Notes under the pieces: generated by a model
Told to the model about the DNA's origin: nothing
Database searches by the model: none
Seen by the model: the letters and a program-made list of their open reading frames with translations, nothing else
Position numbers and translations under genes: made by a program
Shown: piece after piece, positions 47,000 through 55,346 of the stretch
How the letters are laid out: each line of letters opens with the position of its first letter
How positions within the stretch are numbered: position 1 is the stretch's first letter
NCBI RefSeq assembly: GCF_020525925.1
Contig: NZ_CP084876.1
Coordinates: 868,001 to 932,000 of the forward strand
Reading direction: 5' to 3'
DNA length: 64,000 nucleotides
DNA from: Klebsiella quasipneumoniae subsp. quasipneumoniae
Lineage (GTDB): Bacteria > Pseudomonadota > Gammaproteobacteria > Enterobacterales > Enterobacteriaceae

Positions 47000-47902
47000 T
47001 TAACCTTTGATTCCGCTGCTGGTCACGCCCTGCACGAAGTAGCGTTGAGCCAGGAAGAAGACGATGATGGACGGCAGAATGGAGATGCTCGCCATTGCCA
47101 GAATTTCGTTCCACGGCGCGCCTTCCGTGACGTCGATAGACATTTTTAGCGCCAGCGCGATGGGATACTTATCGACGCTGTAGACGTAGATCAGCGGACC
47201 GATAAAGTCGTTCATCGACCACATGAACTGGAACAGCGCCACCGAGATAATGGCCGGCTTGAGGATCGGCACTACCACATACCACAGCACCTGGATGGAG
47301 TTGCAGCCGTCGATCTGCGCCGCCTCTTCCATATCTCGCGGGACGCCGCGCAGAAACTGGATCAGCATGAAGACAAAGAATCCCTGGGTGGCGAAGGCCA
47401 GCGGCAGATACAGCGGCAGATAGCTGTTCAGCATCCCCATTTCACGGAACATCAGGTACTGCGGGATCAGCAGGACGGTGCTCGGCAGCAGCATGGTGGT
47501 GATGAGCGTCGCGAACCAGAACTTCTTCCACGGGATCTCAAAGCGTGCGAAGCCGTACGCCACAATGGTGGAGGAGATGATCGTTAACACGACCTTCGGG
47601 ATCACATACTTAAAGGTGTTCAGCATATAGTGGCCGAAATGGTATTCGGTGCCGGTCTTCCAGCCGTTGATGAACCCGTCCCAGGTGGCGTGAGTCGGCC
47701 ACAGCCCGAGGGTGGTGAAGATCTCATGGTTCGGCTTGAACGAGGCGGAGAACATCCACGCCAGCGGGTAGAGCATCAGCAGGCCGACGAACACCAGCAC
47801 GACGTAGCGCACCACCCGGCTCACCTTTTCCCGGCGCAGCGTACGGGCGACCTCACGATCGGCGTCGCTTATCACCGGCGCCATCTGTTGAATATCAGCC
47901 AT
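47000..47902 (-). CDS. togN: TogN: permease of the oligogalacturonide ABC importer
   Basis: 300 residues, MalG-type, with about six helices. The N-terminus begins MADIQQMAPVISDADREVA and the coupling loop is EEAAQIDGCNSIQVLWYVV (EAA motif). The C-terminal tail GVTSSGIKG is typical of MalG-type proteins. It pairs with TogM and its start overlaps togM by 8 bp. Confidence 0.9.
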   Translation of the reverse strand: MADIQQMAPVISDADREVARTLRREKVSRVVRYVVLVFVGLLMLYPLAWMFSASFKPNHEIFTTLGLWPTHATWDGFINGWKTGTEYHFGHYMLNTFKYVIPKVVLTIISSTIVAYGFARFEIPWKKFWFATLITTMLLPSTVLLIPQYLMFREMGMLNSYLPLYLPLAFATQGFFVFMLIQFLRGVPRDMEEAAQIDGCNSIQVLWYVVVPILKPAIISVALFQFMWSMNDFIGPLIYVYSVDKYPIALALKMSIDVTEGAPWNEILAMASISILPSIIVFFLAQRYFVQGVTSSGIKG

Positions 47903-48785
47903 TTTTGCCTCCCTTATCGGCGGAATAGAAGACCCAGTATTTCGATGACTTAAAGGCTATCGACGCAAAGACCGCCACGACGAGGAACAGCACCCACGCC
48001 AGCGCGGCGCCATAACCCATGTCGAAGTACTTAAAGGCGGTATCGTAGATGTAGAGCGAGAACAGGTAGGTGTAATAGGTCGGGCCGCCGCCGGTTATCA
48101 CGTACGGGCCGGTAAACTCCTGGAACGCCTGGGTGGTCTGCATAATAAAGTTGAAGAAAATCACCGGGGTGATCAGCGGCACGGTGACCTTCATAAACAT
48201 CTGCCACTTCGAGGCGCCGTCGATCATCGCCGCCTCATACTGCGACTGCGGGACGTTCTGCAGCGCGGCGAGGAAGATGACCATCGCGGAACCAAACTGC
48301 CAGACGCGCAGCAGGGTGACCGACATCAGCGCCAGCGAGGGTTCCCCCAGCCAGTTGATGGCATCGATGCCAAAGACGGCGAGAAAACTGTTCAGCAGGC
48401 CGTCAATGGCGAACAGGGCGCGCCACAGCACGGCAATCGCCACCGAGCTGCCAAGGATCGACGGGATATAGTAGGCGGTGCGGAAAAAGCCGATACCGCG
48501 CAGTTTGAAATTGAGCACAAAGGCAATGCCGAGGGCGAAAGCCAGTTTTAAGGGGATGGTTAAAAAGACGTAGGCAAAGGTCACCCCCATCGATTTCCAG
48601 AACAGGCTATCCTCGGTCAACATATAGCGATAGTTTTCAATGCCGTTAAATACCGGCGGACTCATCAAGTCGTACTCAGTAAAACTGAGAAAGAAAGATG
48701 AAACAAAAGGAAAAGCGGTAAAGACAATCAGCCCGATGATATAGGGCGATATCCATGCCAATCCCAGCAGCTTGTTTTCATTCAT
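47895..48785 (-). CDS. togM: TogM: permease of the oligogalacturonide ABC importer
   Basis: 296 residues, MalF-type (UgpA class), about six helices. The N-terminus has GLAWISPYIIGLIVFTAFPF and the coupling motif QYEAAMIDGASKWQMFMKV. It is the first gene of togMNAB; KdgR-like boxes lie upstream. The order M-N-A-B is as in Dickeya pectin-utilisation clusters. Confidence 0.9.
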   Translation of the reverse strand: MNENKLLGLAWISPYIIGLIVFTAFPFVSSFFLSFTEYDLMSPPVFNGIENYRYMLTEDSLFWKSMGVTFAYVFLTIPLKLAFALGIAFVLNFKLRGIGFFRTAYYIPSILGSSVAIAVLWRALFAIDGLLNSFLAVFGIDAINWLGEPSLALMSVTLLRVWQFGSAMVIFLAALQNVPQSQYEAAMIDGASKWQMFMKVTVPLITPVIFFNFIMQTTQAFQEFTGPYVITGGGPTYYTYLFSLYIYDTAFKYFDMGYGAALAWVLFLVVAVFASIAFKSSKYWVFYSADKGGKNG

Positions 48786-48976
48786 ACATACCTACCTGGC
48801 TTACGAGTTGTAATACGGATCCGGTGACGCGGCGCTGTCGGCCTTTTGCCGTGAACCACGCAAAAAAGTCTGAACGCTTCCTCTGGTTAACATATCCTTG
48901 TTAATGAATGGATTAGGTTTTAACTGGCCCAGCGTGGAGGGGCCGTCAGGCTCTTTTTTTATGCTGATCTGTTTTT

Positions 48977-48995
48977 TATAAAACACCGTTTTAAT
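48977..48995 (-). promoter_or_regulatory. KdgR-like operator upstream of togM
   Basis: On the - strand ATTAAAACGGTGTTTTATA matches 17 of 19 consensus positions; it lies about 190 bp before togM. The 450-bp togM-kdgF interval has no convincing gene. Confidence 0.65.
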
Positions 48996-49053
48996 TTCAT
49001 TTTATTGCGATTTATTTCCGCGTCATGCAGATCTGGATGGAAATGTGATCAAA

Positions 49054-49072
49054 GTCGAAACGATGTTTCAAA
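49054..49072. promoter_or_regulatory. Second KdgR-like site in the togM-kdgF interval
   Basis: GTCGAAACGATGTTTCAAA keeps the central 13 bases of the consensus (GAAACGATGTTTC is nearly palindromic) but loses the flanks. It is a weaker candidate for KdgR. Confidence 0.5.
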
Positions 49073-49237
49073 AAGGTGAGGTGGTAAGCATTTTAGGCGT
49101 TTGTGAGGGGCTGAAAAGTATGAAATATCAGCGTAAGCGAGGCGGGGAATATTATTATCAGGATAATGATTTTGCCGGTATATTTTATTCGAAGGTACAG
49201 GTAGATAACCGGGGGCGGCAAGCGCCCCCGACATGGA

Positions 49238-49564
49238 TTAACCCTGGAGGAAATCTTCGCGGATGGGGGTAAAGGTATCGAGCAGCGTGCCGGGCTGCAG
49301 ACAGACGCAGCCGTGCATGATCCCCGGCTGCTTGTACAGCGTATCGCCAGCGCTGACGACGCGCGTCTCCTCGCCGATGGTGAATTCGAACTCGCCGGAG
49401 AGCACGTAGGTGAGCTGTTCGTGAGGGTGGTTATGCATCGGGCCGACGGCGCCGGCGGCAAAATTTACCTCCACGGCCATCATTTTGCCGTCATGGGCCA
49501 GAATGCGGCGGGTTACGCCATTGCCAAGGTCTTCAAGGGTGGTGTCTTTATGGAAAATAAACAT
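49238..49564 (-). CDS. kdgF: KdgF: cupin that linearises unsaturated galacturonate
   Basis: 108 residues, a single small cupin. The sequence DLGNGVTRRILAHDGKMMAV and metal ligands in MHNHPHEQLTYV and GIMHGCVC fit KdgF of Yersinia and Dickeya, which opens 4,5-unsaturated galacturonate to 5-keto-4-deoxyuronate. It directly assists Ogl and KduI/KduD. A near-perfect KdgR box lies about 20 bp upstream, supporting this role. Confidence 0.92.
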   Translation of the reverse strand: MFIFHKDTTLEDLGNGVTRRILAHDGKMMAVEVNFAAGAVGPMHNHPHEQLTYVLSGEFEFTIGEETRVVSAGDTLYKQPGIMHGCVCLQPGTLLDTFTPIREDFLQG

Positions 49565-49583
49565 CTGCCGATCCTGTTGTTAA

Positions 49584-49602
49584 AATGAAACATTGTTTCA
49601 CT
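49584..49602 (-). promoter_or_regulatory. KdgR-like operator upstream of kdgF
   Basis: AATGAAACATTGTTTCACT matches 18 of 19 consensus positions and is centred about 29 bp before the kdgF start. It is among the two best sites in the window. Confidence 0.78.
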
Positions 49603-49703
49603 TAAGTTATCTCACTCTTCATGAAAAAGAAATACGCGGCCAGAGAAGTGGAAAGTTGATCACAAGTTTGTTTCACTGGCAGAAACAACATAAGGAGCAA
49701 AAG

Positions 49704-50417
49704 ATGAAAACCATTGGCCTGTTAGGCGGCATGAGCTGGGAGTCAACGATCCCTTACTATCGCCTGATTAATGAAGGCGTGAAGGCGCGACTGGGCGGGC
49801 TGCACTCCGCCAGACTGGTGTTGCATAGCGTCGATTTTCACGAGATTGAAGCCTGTCAGTCCACCGGCGACTGGGATCGCGCCGGCGCGATCCTTGCCGA
49901 CGCCGCGGTTGGGCTGCAGCAGGCGGGCGCCGAGGGCATTGTCCTGTGCACTAACACCATGCACAAGGTGGCGGATGCCATCGCCGCCCGCTGCCAGGTT
50001 CCCTTTCTGCATATCGCCGACGCCACCGGAAGGGCGATTGCCGCCAAGGGCCAGCGGCGGGTCGCGCTGCTGGGCACCCGCTATACCATGGAGCAGACCT
50101 TTTACCGGGGTCGTCTGCAGGCGCAGTTTGCCATCGAGACGCTGATCCCCGAGGCCGACGATCGGGCGCGGATCAATCAGATCATTTTCGACGAACTCTG
50201 TCTCGGCACCTTCAGCGAGGCGTCGCGGGATTATTATCTGCAGGTGATTGCCGCCCTGGCGGAGCAGGGGGCGGAAGGGGTTATTTTCGGCTGCACGGAA
50301 ATTGGCCTGCTGGTGCCTGCCGAGCTCAGCCCGCTGCCGGTCTTTGACACCGCGGCGATCCACGCTGAGGACGCGGTCAACTTTATGCTCTCTGCAGAAC
50401 CGACGCCAGCGGCGTGA
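49704..50417 (+). CDS. ygeA: YgeA: broad-specificity amino acid racemase
   Basis: The ATG at 49704 (AAGGAG six bases upstream) gives 237 residues; E. coli YgeA has 230. It is an Asp/Glu racemase-fold enzyme with the two catalytic Cys in VLCTNTMHK and FGCTEIGLL and the N-terminal [14 protein letters not shown]. coli YgeA racemises homoserine and several other amino acids without PLP. It is convergent with lysR, the ends overlapping by 35 bp. Confidence 0.93.
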   Translation: MKTIGLLGGMSWESTIPYYRLINEGVKARLGGLHSARLVLHSVDFHEIEACQSTGDWDRAGAILADAAVGLQQAGAEGIVLCTNTMHKVADAIAARCQVPFLHIADATGRAIAAKGQRRVALLGTRYTMEQTFYRGRLQAQFAIETLIPEADDRARINQIIFDELCLGTFSEASRDYYLQVIAALAEQGAEGVIFGCTEIGLLVPAELSPLPVFDTAAIHAEDAVNFMLSAEPTPAA

Positions 50418-51309
50418 GGATCTGCGGCAGACTCTGCTGCAGGTGCGTCACGAAGGCGTCGACCAGCGCCGATCGCGGGCGATGGAGCGGGCGGATCAGG
50501 CTGACGGTAAACGGCACTTCGACGCTGAAGCGGCGCACCACCACGCCGCTATCGGCATAGTCCAGGGCGGTCAGCGGGTTAACCACCGAGATCCCGGCGC
50601 CGGCGCGCACCATGGCGCAGATCGAGGCCGCGCTGTGGGTTTCGACCACCATCCGCCGCTTGACCTGATGCTCAAGGAACAGGGCGTCGAGCAGCTGGCG
50701 ATAGCTGTCGGTGCGCGACAGGCTGATGTAGTTCTCGCCCTGAAAATCGGCGGGGGTCAGCGTCGTCTGCGCCGCCAGCGGATGGCCGGCGGGCAGGACG
50801 CAGACTTCATTCAACGTCAGCAGCGGGGTGCGTTCAGTGCCCGCGGGGGTATGCAGGGTCTCCGTCAGGCCAAGGTCATGGCGCTGGGCGGAGAGCCACT
50901 CCTCCAGCAGCGGCGACTCCTGGGGGACGATCTGCAGGCTGACCTCCGGGTAGCGGGCGAGGAACGGCGGCAACAGCAGCGGCAGAAAGGACTGGGAAAA
51001 GACCGGCAGACAGGCTATCGACAGCTCGCCCTGGCGGAACTCGCGCAGGCTCTCGGCGGCGCTGACGATGCGGTCCAGGCCGTACCAGGAACGCTGAACC
51101 TCCTCAAACAGGCGCAGGCCCTGCACGGTTGGCTGCAGGCGACCGCGGGTCCGTTCAAACAGCCGCAGGCCGAGCACCTTCTCAAAGCGCGCCAGCTCGC
51201 GGCTGACGGTGGGCTGGGAGGTATGCAGCATCCGCGCGGCTTCGGTCAGGTTGCCGGTGGTCATCACCGCATGAAAGATTTCGATATGGCGCAAATTGAC
51301 GGCTGGCAT
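50383..51309 (-). CDS. lysR: LysR: activator of lysA
   Basis: The ATG at 51309 (AGGGAG upstream) gives 308 residues (E. coli LysR 311). The N-terminal wHTH is [20 protein letters not shown]...[20 protein letters not shown]; the effector domain follows. It activates lysA when diaminopimelate is available and lysine is scarce. It is divergent from lysA with 136 bp between starts, where LysR sites should lie. The long upstream in-frame extension to 51426 is not used. Confidence 0.94.
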   Translation of the reverse strand: MPAVNLRHIEIFHAVMTTGNLTEAARMLHTSQPTVSRELARFEKVLGLRLFERTRGRLQPTVQGLRLFEEVQRSWYGLDRIVSAAESLREFRQGELSIACLPVFSQSFLPLLLPPFLARYPEVSLQIVPQESPLLEEWLSAQRHDLGLTETLHTPAGTERTPLLTLNEVCVLPAGHPLAAQTTLTPADFQGENYISLSRTDSYRQLLDALFLEHQVKRRMVVETHSAASICAMVRAGAGISVVNPLTALDYADSGVVVRRFSVEVPFTVSLIRPLHRPRSALVDAFVTHLQQSLPQILTPLASVLQRA

Positions 51310-51445
51310 GCGGTCTCCCTGAGGCTCGGCTGGAACTATATCATTTTTGCATAGAGTCGCGATAAAACGATATTTTTTATTCGTCCGGCGCTGTGGCGTA
51401 ATCAGAAAAAACAGCGACCAACACACGCACTACACCGGAGTTCTT

Positions 51446-52708
51446 ATGCCACACTCGCTTTACGCCACCGATACCGATCTGACCGCGGACAATCTGCTGC
51501 GCCTGCCGGCGGAATTTGGCTGCCCGGTCTGGGTCTATGATGCGCAGATTATTCGCCGCCAGATTGCCCAGCTCAGCCAGTTTGATGTGGTGCGTTTTGC
51601 GCAAAAAGCCTGCTCTAACATCCATATTCTGCGTCTGATGCGCGAGCAGGGGGTGAAGGTGGACTCGGTGTCGCTGGGGGAGATCGAGCGTGCGCTGGCG
51701 GCGGGCTACGATCCGCAGCAGAATCCAGAGGATATTGTCTTCACCGCCGATCTGATCGACGAGGCGACCCTCGATCGCGTCAAGGCGTTACAGATCCCGG
51801 TGAACGCCGGCTCGATCGACATGCTGAGCCAACTGGGTGAAGTGTCGCCGGGCCATCGCGTCTGGCTGCGCGTCAACCCGGGCTTTGGCCACGGCCACAG
51901 CCAGAAAACCAATACCGGCGGTGAGAACAGCAAGCATGGCATCTGGTACAGCCACCTGCCGGCGGCGCTGGAAGTGATGCGTCGCTATCAGCTGCAGCTG
52001 GTGGGGATCCATATGCATATCGGCTCTGGCGTCGACTATGGTCACCTGGAGCAGGTGTGCGGCGCGATGGTGCGCCAGGTTGTCGACTTTGGTCAGGATC
52101 TGCAGGCCATCTCCGCCGGCGGCGGCCTGTCTATTCCTTACCGCGAGGGCGAAGAGGCCATCGACACCGCTCACTATTATGGCCTGTGGAACCGCGCCCG
52201 GGAGCAGATCGCCACCCATCTGGGTCACCCGGTGAAACTGGAGATTGAACCCGGACGCTTCCTGGTGGCCGAGTCCGGCGTGCTGGTGTCGCAGGTGCGC
52301 AGCGTGAAAGAGATGGGCAGCCGCCACTTCGTGCTGATTGACGCTGGCTTTAACGACCTGATGCGCCCGGCAATGTACGGCAGCTATCATCATATCACCG
52401 CTCTGGCGGCGGATGGCCGCGATCTCAGCGCCGCGCCGCAGGTGGAGACCGTGGTGGCCGGGCCGCTGTGCGAGTCCGGGGACGTCTTTACCCAGCAGGA
52501 AGGGGGGAAAGTCGAGACCCGTCTGCTGCCGGCGGTGGCCCCAGGGGATTATCTGGTGCTCCATGACACTGGCGCCTACGGGGCTTCGATGTCATCCAAC
52601 TATAACAGCCGTCCGCTGCTGCCGGAGGTGCTGTTTGATGGCGGCAAGGCGCGGCTGATCCGCCGTCGCCAGACCATCCAGGAGCTGCTGGCCTTGGAGC
52701 TTATTTAA
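51446..52708 (+). CDS. lysA: LysA: diaminopimelate decarboxylase
   Basis: The ATG at 51446 (GGAG upstream) gives 420 residues, exactly the E. coli length. PLP-binding Lys is in VRFAQKACSNIHI; the substrate motifs include IHMHIGSG, EPGRFLVAE and PLCESGDVF. It converts meso-diaminopimelate to lysine, the last step of lysine synthesis. The stop overlaps the convergent LacI gene by 8 bp. Confidence 0.96.
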   Translation: MPHSLYATDTDLTADNLLRLPAEFGCPVWVYDAQIIRRQIAQLSQFDVVRFAQKACSNIHILRLMREQGVKVDSVSLGEIERALAAGYDPQQNPEDIVFTADLIDEATLDRVKALQIPVNAGSIDMLSQLGEVSPGHRVWLRVNPGFGHGHSQKTNTGGENSKHGIWYSHLPAALEVMRRYQLQLVGIHMHIGSGVDYGHLEQVCGAMVRQVVDFGQDLQAISAGGGLSIPYREGEEAIDTAHYYGLWNRAREQIATHLGHPVKLEIEPGRFLVAESGVLVSQVRSVKEMGSRHFVLIDAGFNDLMRPAMYGSYHHITALAADGRDLSAAPQVETVVAGPLCESGDVFTQQEGGKVETRLLPAVAPGDYLVLHDTGAYGASMSSNYNSRPLLPEVLFDGGKARLIRRRQTIQELLALELI

Positions 52709-53711
52709 AAAAAGGTCCCGTCGTCACCGACTCACGCAACACCAGCGTGCCGGTGAACGGCGGGATCGTTTCGATCGGCTGCTGGTTAGCAAGCTTGATC
52801 GCCTGATCGATAGCCGTGGTGATCATGTTGTCGATCGGCAGATAGACCGTCGACAGGCCCGGCTCCAGCCATTTCGCGCTTGGCGCATCGTCGAAGCCAA
52901 ACAGCGACACATCTTGCGGAATACGCAGCCCCGCCTGATGCAGCGCCTTAGACGCCCCCAGCGCCATATCATCGTTACAGGAAAACAGCGCGCTGAAGCG
53001 GGCTTTCTCGTCCAGCAGTTCCCGGCACAGCTCGTAGCCGCGGGTCATCGTCGAGTCCCCGTATTTCACCCGGCTCGGATCCCACTCAATACCATGTTTT
53101 ATCAGCGCGTTGCGATAACCCTGCAGGCGCGCCTGGCCGGTGGGGGTGTGCATCGGGACGGTGATGCAGGCGATATCGCGGTGGCCCTGGGTAATCAGAT
53201 ACTCCACGGCCTGGAAGGCGGCTTCCTGCTGTTCGAAGAACACGCAGCGTTCGCGGGCCTGCGCCACATCACGGTTAATCACCACCAGGGGCATGGCGAT
53301 CGAGTTAATCAGCGACATGATCGCCTTCTCGCTCATATGCCGGGTATAGAGGATGATCGCATCGCACTGCCGGTCGGCGAGCATCTGCACCGCTTCCTCT
53401 TCGCGCTCCGGCGTATCATGGCCGTCGGTGACGATAAGCTGTTTTCCCCAGGCTTCGGTCTGGCGTGACGCCTGCTGCAGCAGACGGCCAAAGTAGAAGC
53501 CGTCAAAGGTGGAGACGACCAGCCCGATACTGTTGCTGGTCTGATTGGCCAGCGAGCGGGCAAGGAAATTCGGCCGATAGCCCAGCTCTTCCATCGCTTT
53601 AAAGACCTGTTGGCGGGTGCTCTCTTTCACCTGACCTGTGCCGTTCAACACGCGGGAAACCGTCGCTTTCGAGACGCCTGCGCGAATTGAGACATCCAGC
53701 ATTGTAGCCAT
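52701..53711 (-). CDS. LacI-family regulator next to PTS EIIC/GH1 cassette
   Basis: 336 residues. N-terminal HTH: MLDVSIRAGVSKATVSRVLN; the sugar-binding domain resembles GalR/AscG proteins (SIGLVVSTFDGFYFGRLLQQ; SLFGFDDAPSAKWL). It is divergent from the EIIC and GH1 genes; two TGGTATGCCAA repeats in between are likely operators. It probably responds to a beta-glucoside or its phosphate. No gene name can be assigned safely. Confidence 0.88.
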   Translation of the reverse strand: MATMLDVSIRAGVSKATVSRVLNGTGQVKESTRQQVFKAMEELGYRPNFLARSLANQTSNSIGLVVSTFDGFYFGRLLQQASRQTEAWGKQLIVTDGHDTPEREEEAVQMLADRQCDAIILYTRHMSEKAIMSLINSIAMPLVVINRDVAQARERCVFFEQQEAAFQAVEYLITQGHRDIACITVPMHTPTGQARLQGYRNALIKHGIEWDPSRVKYGDSTMTRGYELCRELLDEKARFSALFSCNDDMALGASKALHQAGLRIPQDVSLFGFDDAPSAKWLEPGLSTVYLPIDNMITTAIDQAIKLANQQPIETIPPFTGTLVLRESVTTGPFFK

Positions 53712-53839
53712 TCATCGATTCCTGATTTCACGTGGTAAGGCGCAGTTTATCACAGACCGAAAAGGGACATATCGACGGGGCGGGGCGGAAAAACCATCGC
53801 GATCACGCTTTTAGCAGGAACTGACCAACCGGCGCTATC

Positions 53840-53850
53840 TGGTATGCCAA
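53840..53850. promoter_or_regulatory. Candidate operator repeat 1 (TGGTATGCCAA)
   Basis: TGGTATGCCAA, an imperfect palindrome repeated 95 bp to the right. Confidence 0.6.
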
Positions 53851-53931
53851 TAGTTTTTATTATCGATATTTGGGATACCACGCAGCGGGTTGCGAGCGCT
53901 GTCACAGAACAATTTTTACCTGGCAACTATT

Positions 53932-53947
53932 TTTTGGTATGCCAAAA
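53932..53947. promoter_or_regulatory. Candidate operator repeat 2
   Basis: TTTTGGTATGCCAAAA: inverted arms TTTTGG/CCAAAA around TATG, containing the same TGGTATGCCAA as repeat 1. Two copies fit binding by the divergent LacI protein. Confidence 0.65.
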
Positions 53948-54001
53948 GTCTCTGGCTGTCCACCTGGCCGCAATAAGCCCTTTACTCTGAGGTACTCTTT
54001 T

Positions 54002-55339
54002 ATGGCATTACAGGACAAACTGATCGACGCGCTGGGGCGTTTCGCGACGACATTCAACAGCTATCGCTACATTATGGCGATCAAATCGGCGTTTATTACC
54101 CTGATGCCGGTGATCATCGTCGGGGCCTTTTCGGTACTGATCTCCAATATGGTGCTGGATCCAAAGAATGGGCTCGCCAGCTTTTCCTCGCTCTCCTTTC
54201 TCGCCGCGCTGAAGCCGATCACCAGCGCGCTGAACTACGCCACGCTCAACTTCCTCAATATAGGCGCCGTGTTTCTGATCGGCATTGAGCTGGGGCGGAT
54301 CAACGGCATCAAAAGCCTGTTTCCCGGCCTGTTGGCGGTGATCTGTTTTATCTGCGTCACGCCGACCACGGTGGAGATGATGGTCGATGGCCAGATGCAC
54401 GTGGTGAAAGATGTCCTGCTGCGTCAGTTCTCCGACACCCGCAGCCTGTTCCTCGGGATGTTCATCGCCATTCTGGCGGTCGAGATTTACTGCTGGCTGG
54501 AGGGGCGCAAGGGACTGAAGATCAAGATGCCGGATACCGTGCCGCCGAACGTTTCAGCCTCTTTTTCCGCGCTGATCCCGGCGATCATCACCACCACCGC
54601 GATCGCCACCTTTGGTTTTCTCTTCCACCAGCTGACGGGAATGTATCTCTACGATGCGGTCTACCAGGTGGTGCAGCAGCCGCTGGAGCGGGTGGTGCAG
54701 AGCCTGCCGGGGATCCTGCTGCTGATGTTCGTCGCCCAGCTATTCTGGGTGATCGGTATTCACGGCAACCAGATGATCAAGCCGATCCGCGAGCCGCTGC
54801 TGCTGGGGGCGATCACCGTCAATATGAGCGCCTTTGAGCAGGGGAAAGAGGTACCGAACATCATCACCATGCCCTTCTGGGATGTTTACATGAGCATCGG
54901 CGGCTCGGGGCTGACCATCGGCCTGCTGATTGCGGTGATGATCGCCACCAGGCGCAAAGAGATGAAAGAGATCGCCAAGCTGTCGATAGGCCCGGGGCTG
55001 TTCAATATTAACGAGCCGGTGATCTTCGGGATGCCGATCATGCTCAACCCGATCCTCGCCATCCCGTTTATCATCACCCCGCTGGTGACCGGCAGCATCG
55101 GCTATTTCGCCACCCTGACCGGCTTCGCCGGCAAGGCGGTGGTGATGGTGCCCTGGACCACGCCGCCGCTGATCAACGCCTGGCTCTCCACCGCCGGCTC
55201 GATGGGGGCGGTGGTCACCCAGCTGATCTGCATCGTGGCCGCGGTGCTTATCTATCTGCCTTTCGTCAAAATCGCCTCCCGCCGTGCCGATGCCGCGCAG
55301 CGTCAGGCAGACAATCAACAGACCGCCAACCCTGTCTGA
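54002..55339 (+). CDS. PTS EIIC component, lactose/cellobiose (ChbC-like) family
   Basis: The ATG at 54002 (GAGGTA upstream) gives 445 residues, the length of a stand-alone EIIC. About ten membrane helices are present, with the family motifs SAFITLMPVIIVGAF and FWVIGIHGNQMIKPI and the loop FNINEPVIFGMPIMLNP, whose His and Glu bind sugar. No EIIA or EIIB domain is fused or adjacent, so phosphate must come from partners elsewhere, possibly the Chb or Asc system. The GH1 gene follows after 7 bp. Confidence 0.9.
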   Translation: MALQDKLIDALGRFATTFNSYRYIMAIKSAFITLMPVIIVGAFSVLISNMVLDPKNGLASFSSLSFLAALKPITSALNYATLNFLNIGAVFLIGIELGRINGIKSLFPGLLAVICFICVTPTTVEMMVDGQMHVVKDVLLRQFSDTRSLFLGMFIAILAVEIYCWLEGRKGLKIKMPDTVPPNVSASFSALIPAIITTTAIATFGFLFHQLTGMYLYDAVYQVVQQPLERVVQSLPGILLLMFVAQLFWVIGIHGNQMIKPIREPLLLGAITVNMSAFEQGKEVPNIITMPFWDVYMSIGGSGLTIGLLIAVMIATRRKEMKEIAKLSIGPGLFNINEPVIFGMPIMLNPILAIPFIITPLVTGSIGYFATLTGFAGKAVVMVPWTTPPLINAWLSTAGSMGAVVTQLICIVAAVLIYLPFVKIASRRADAAQRQADNQQTANPV

Positions 55340-55346
55340 GGAGCCT

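Noticed and set aside
49045-49272. 75-codon + ORF in the togM-kdgF gap
   Set aside because: Overlaps a KdgR-like site and the kdgF end, with no ribosome site or recognisable features.
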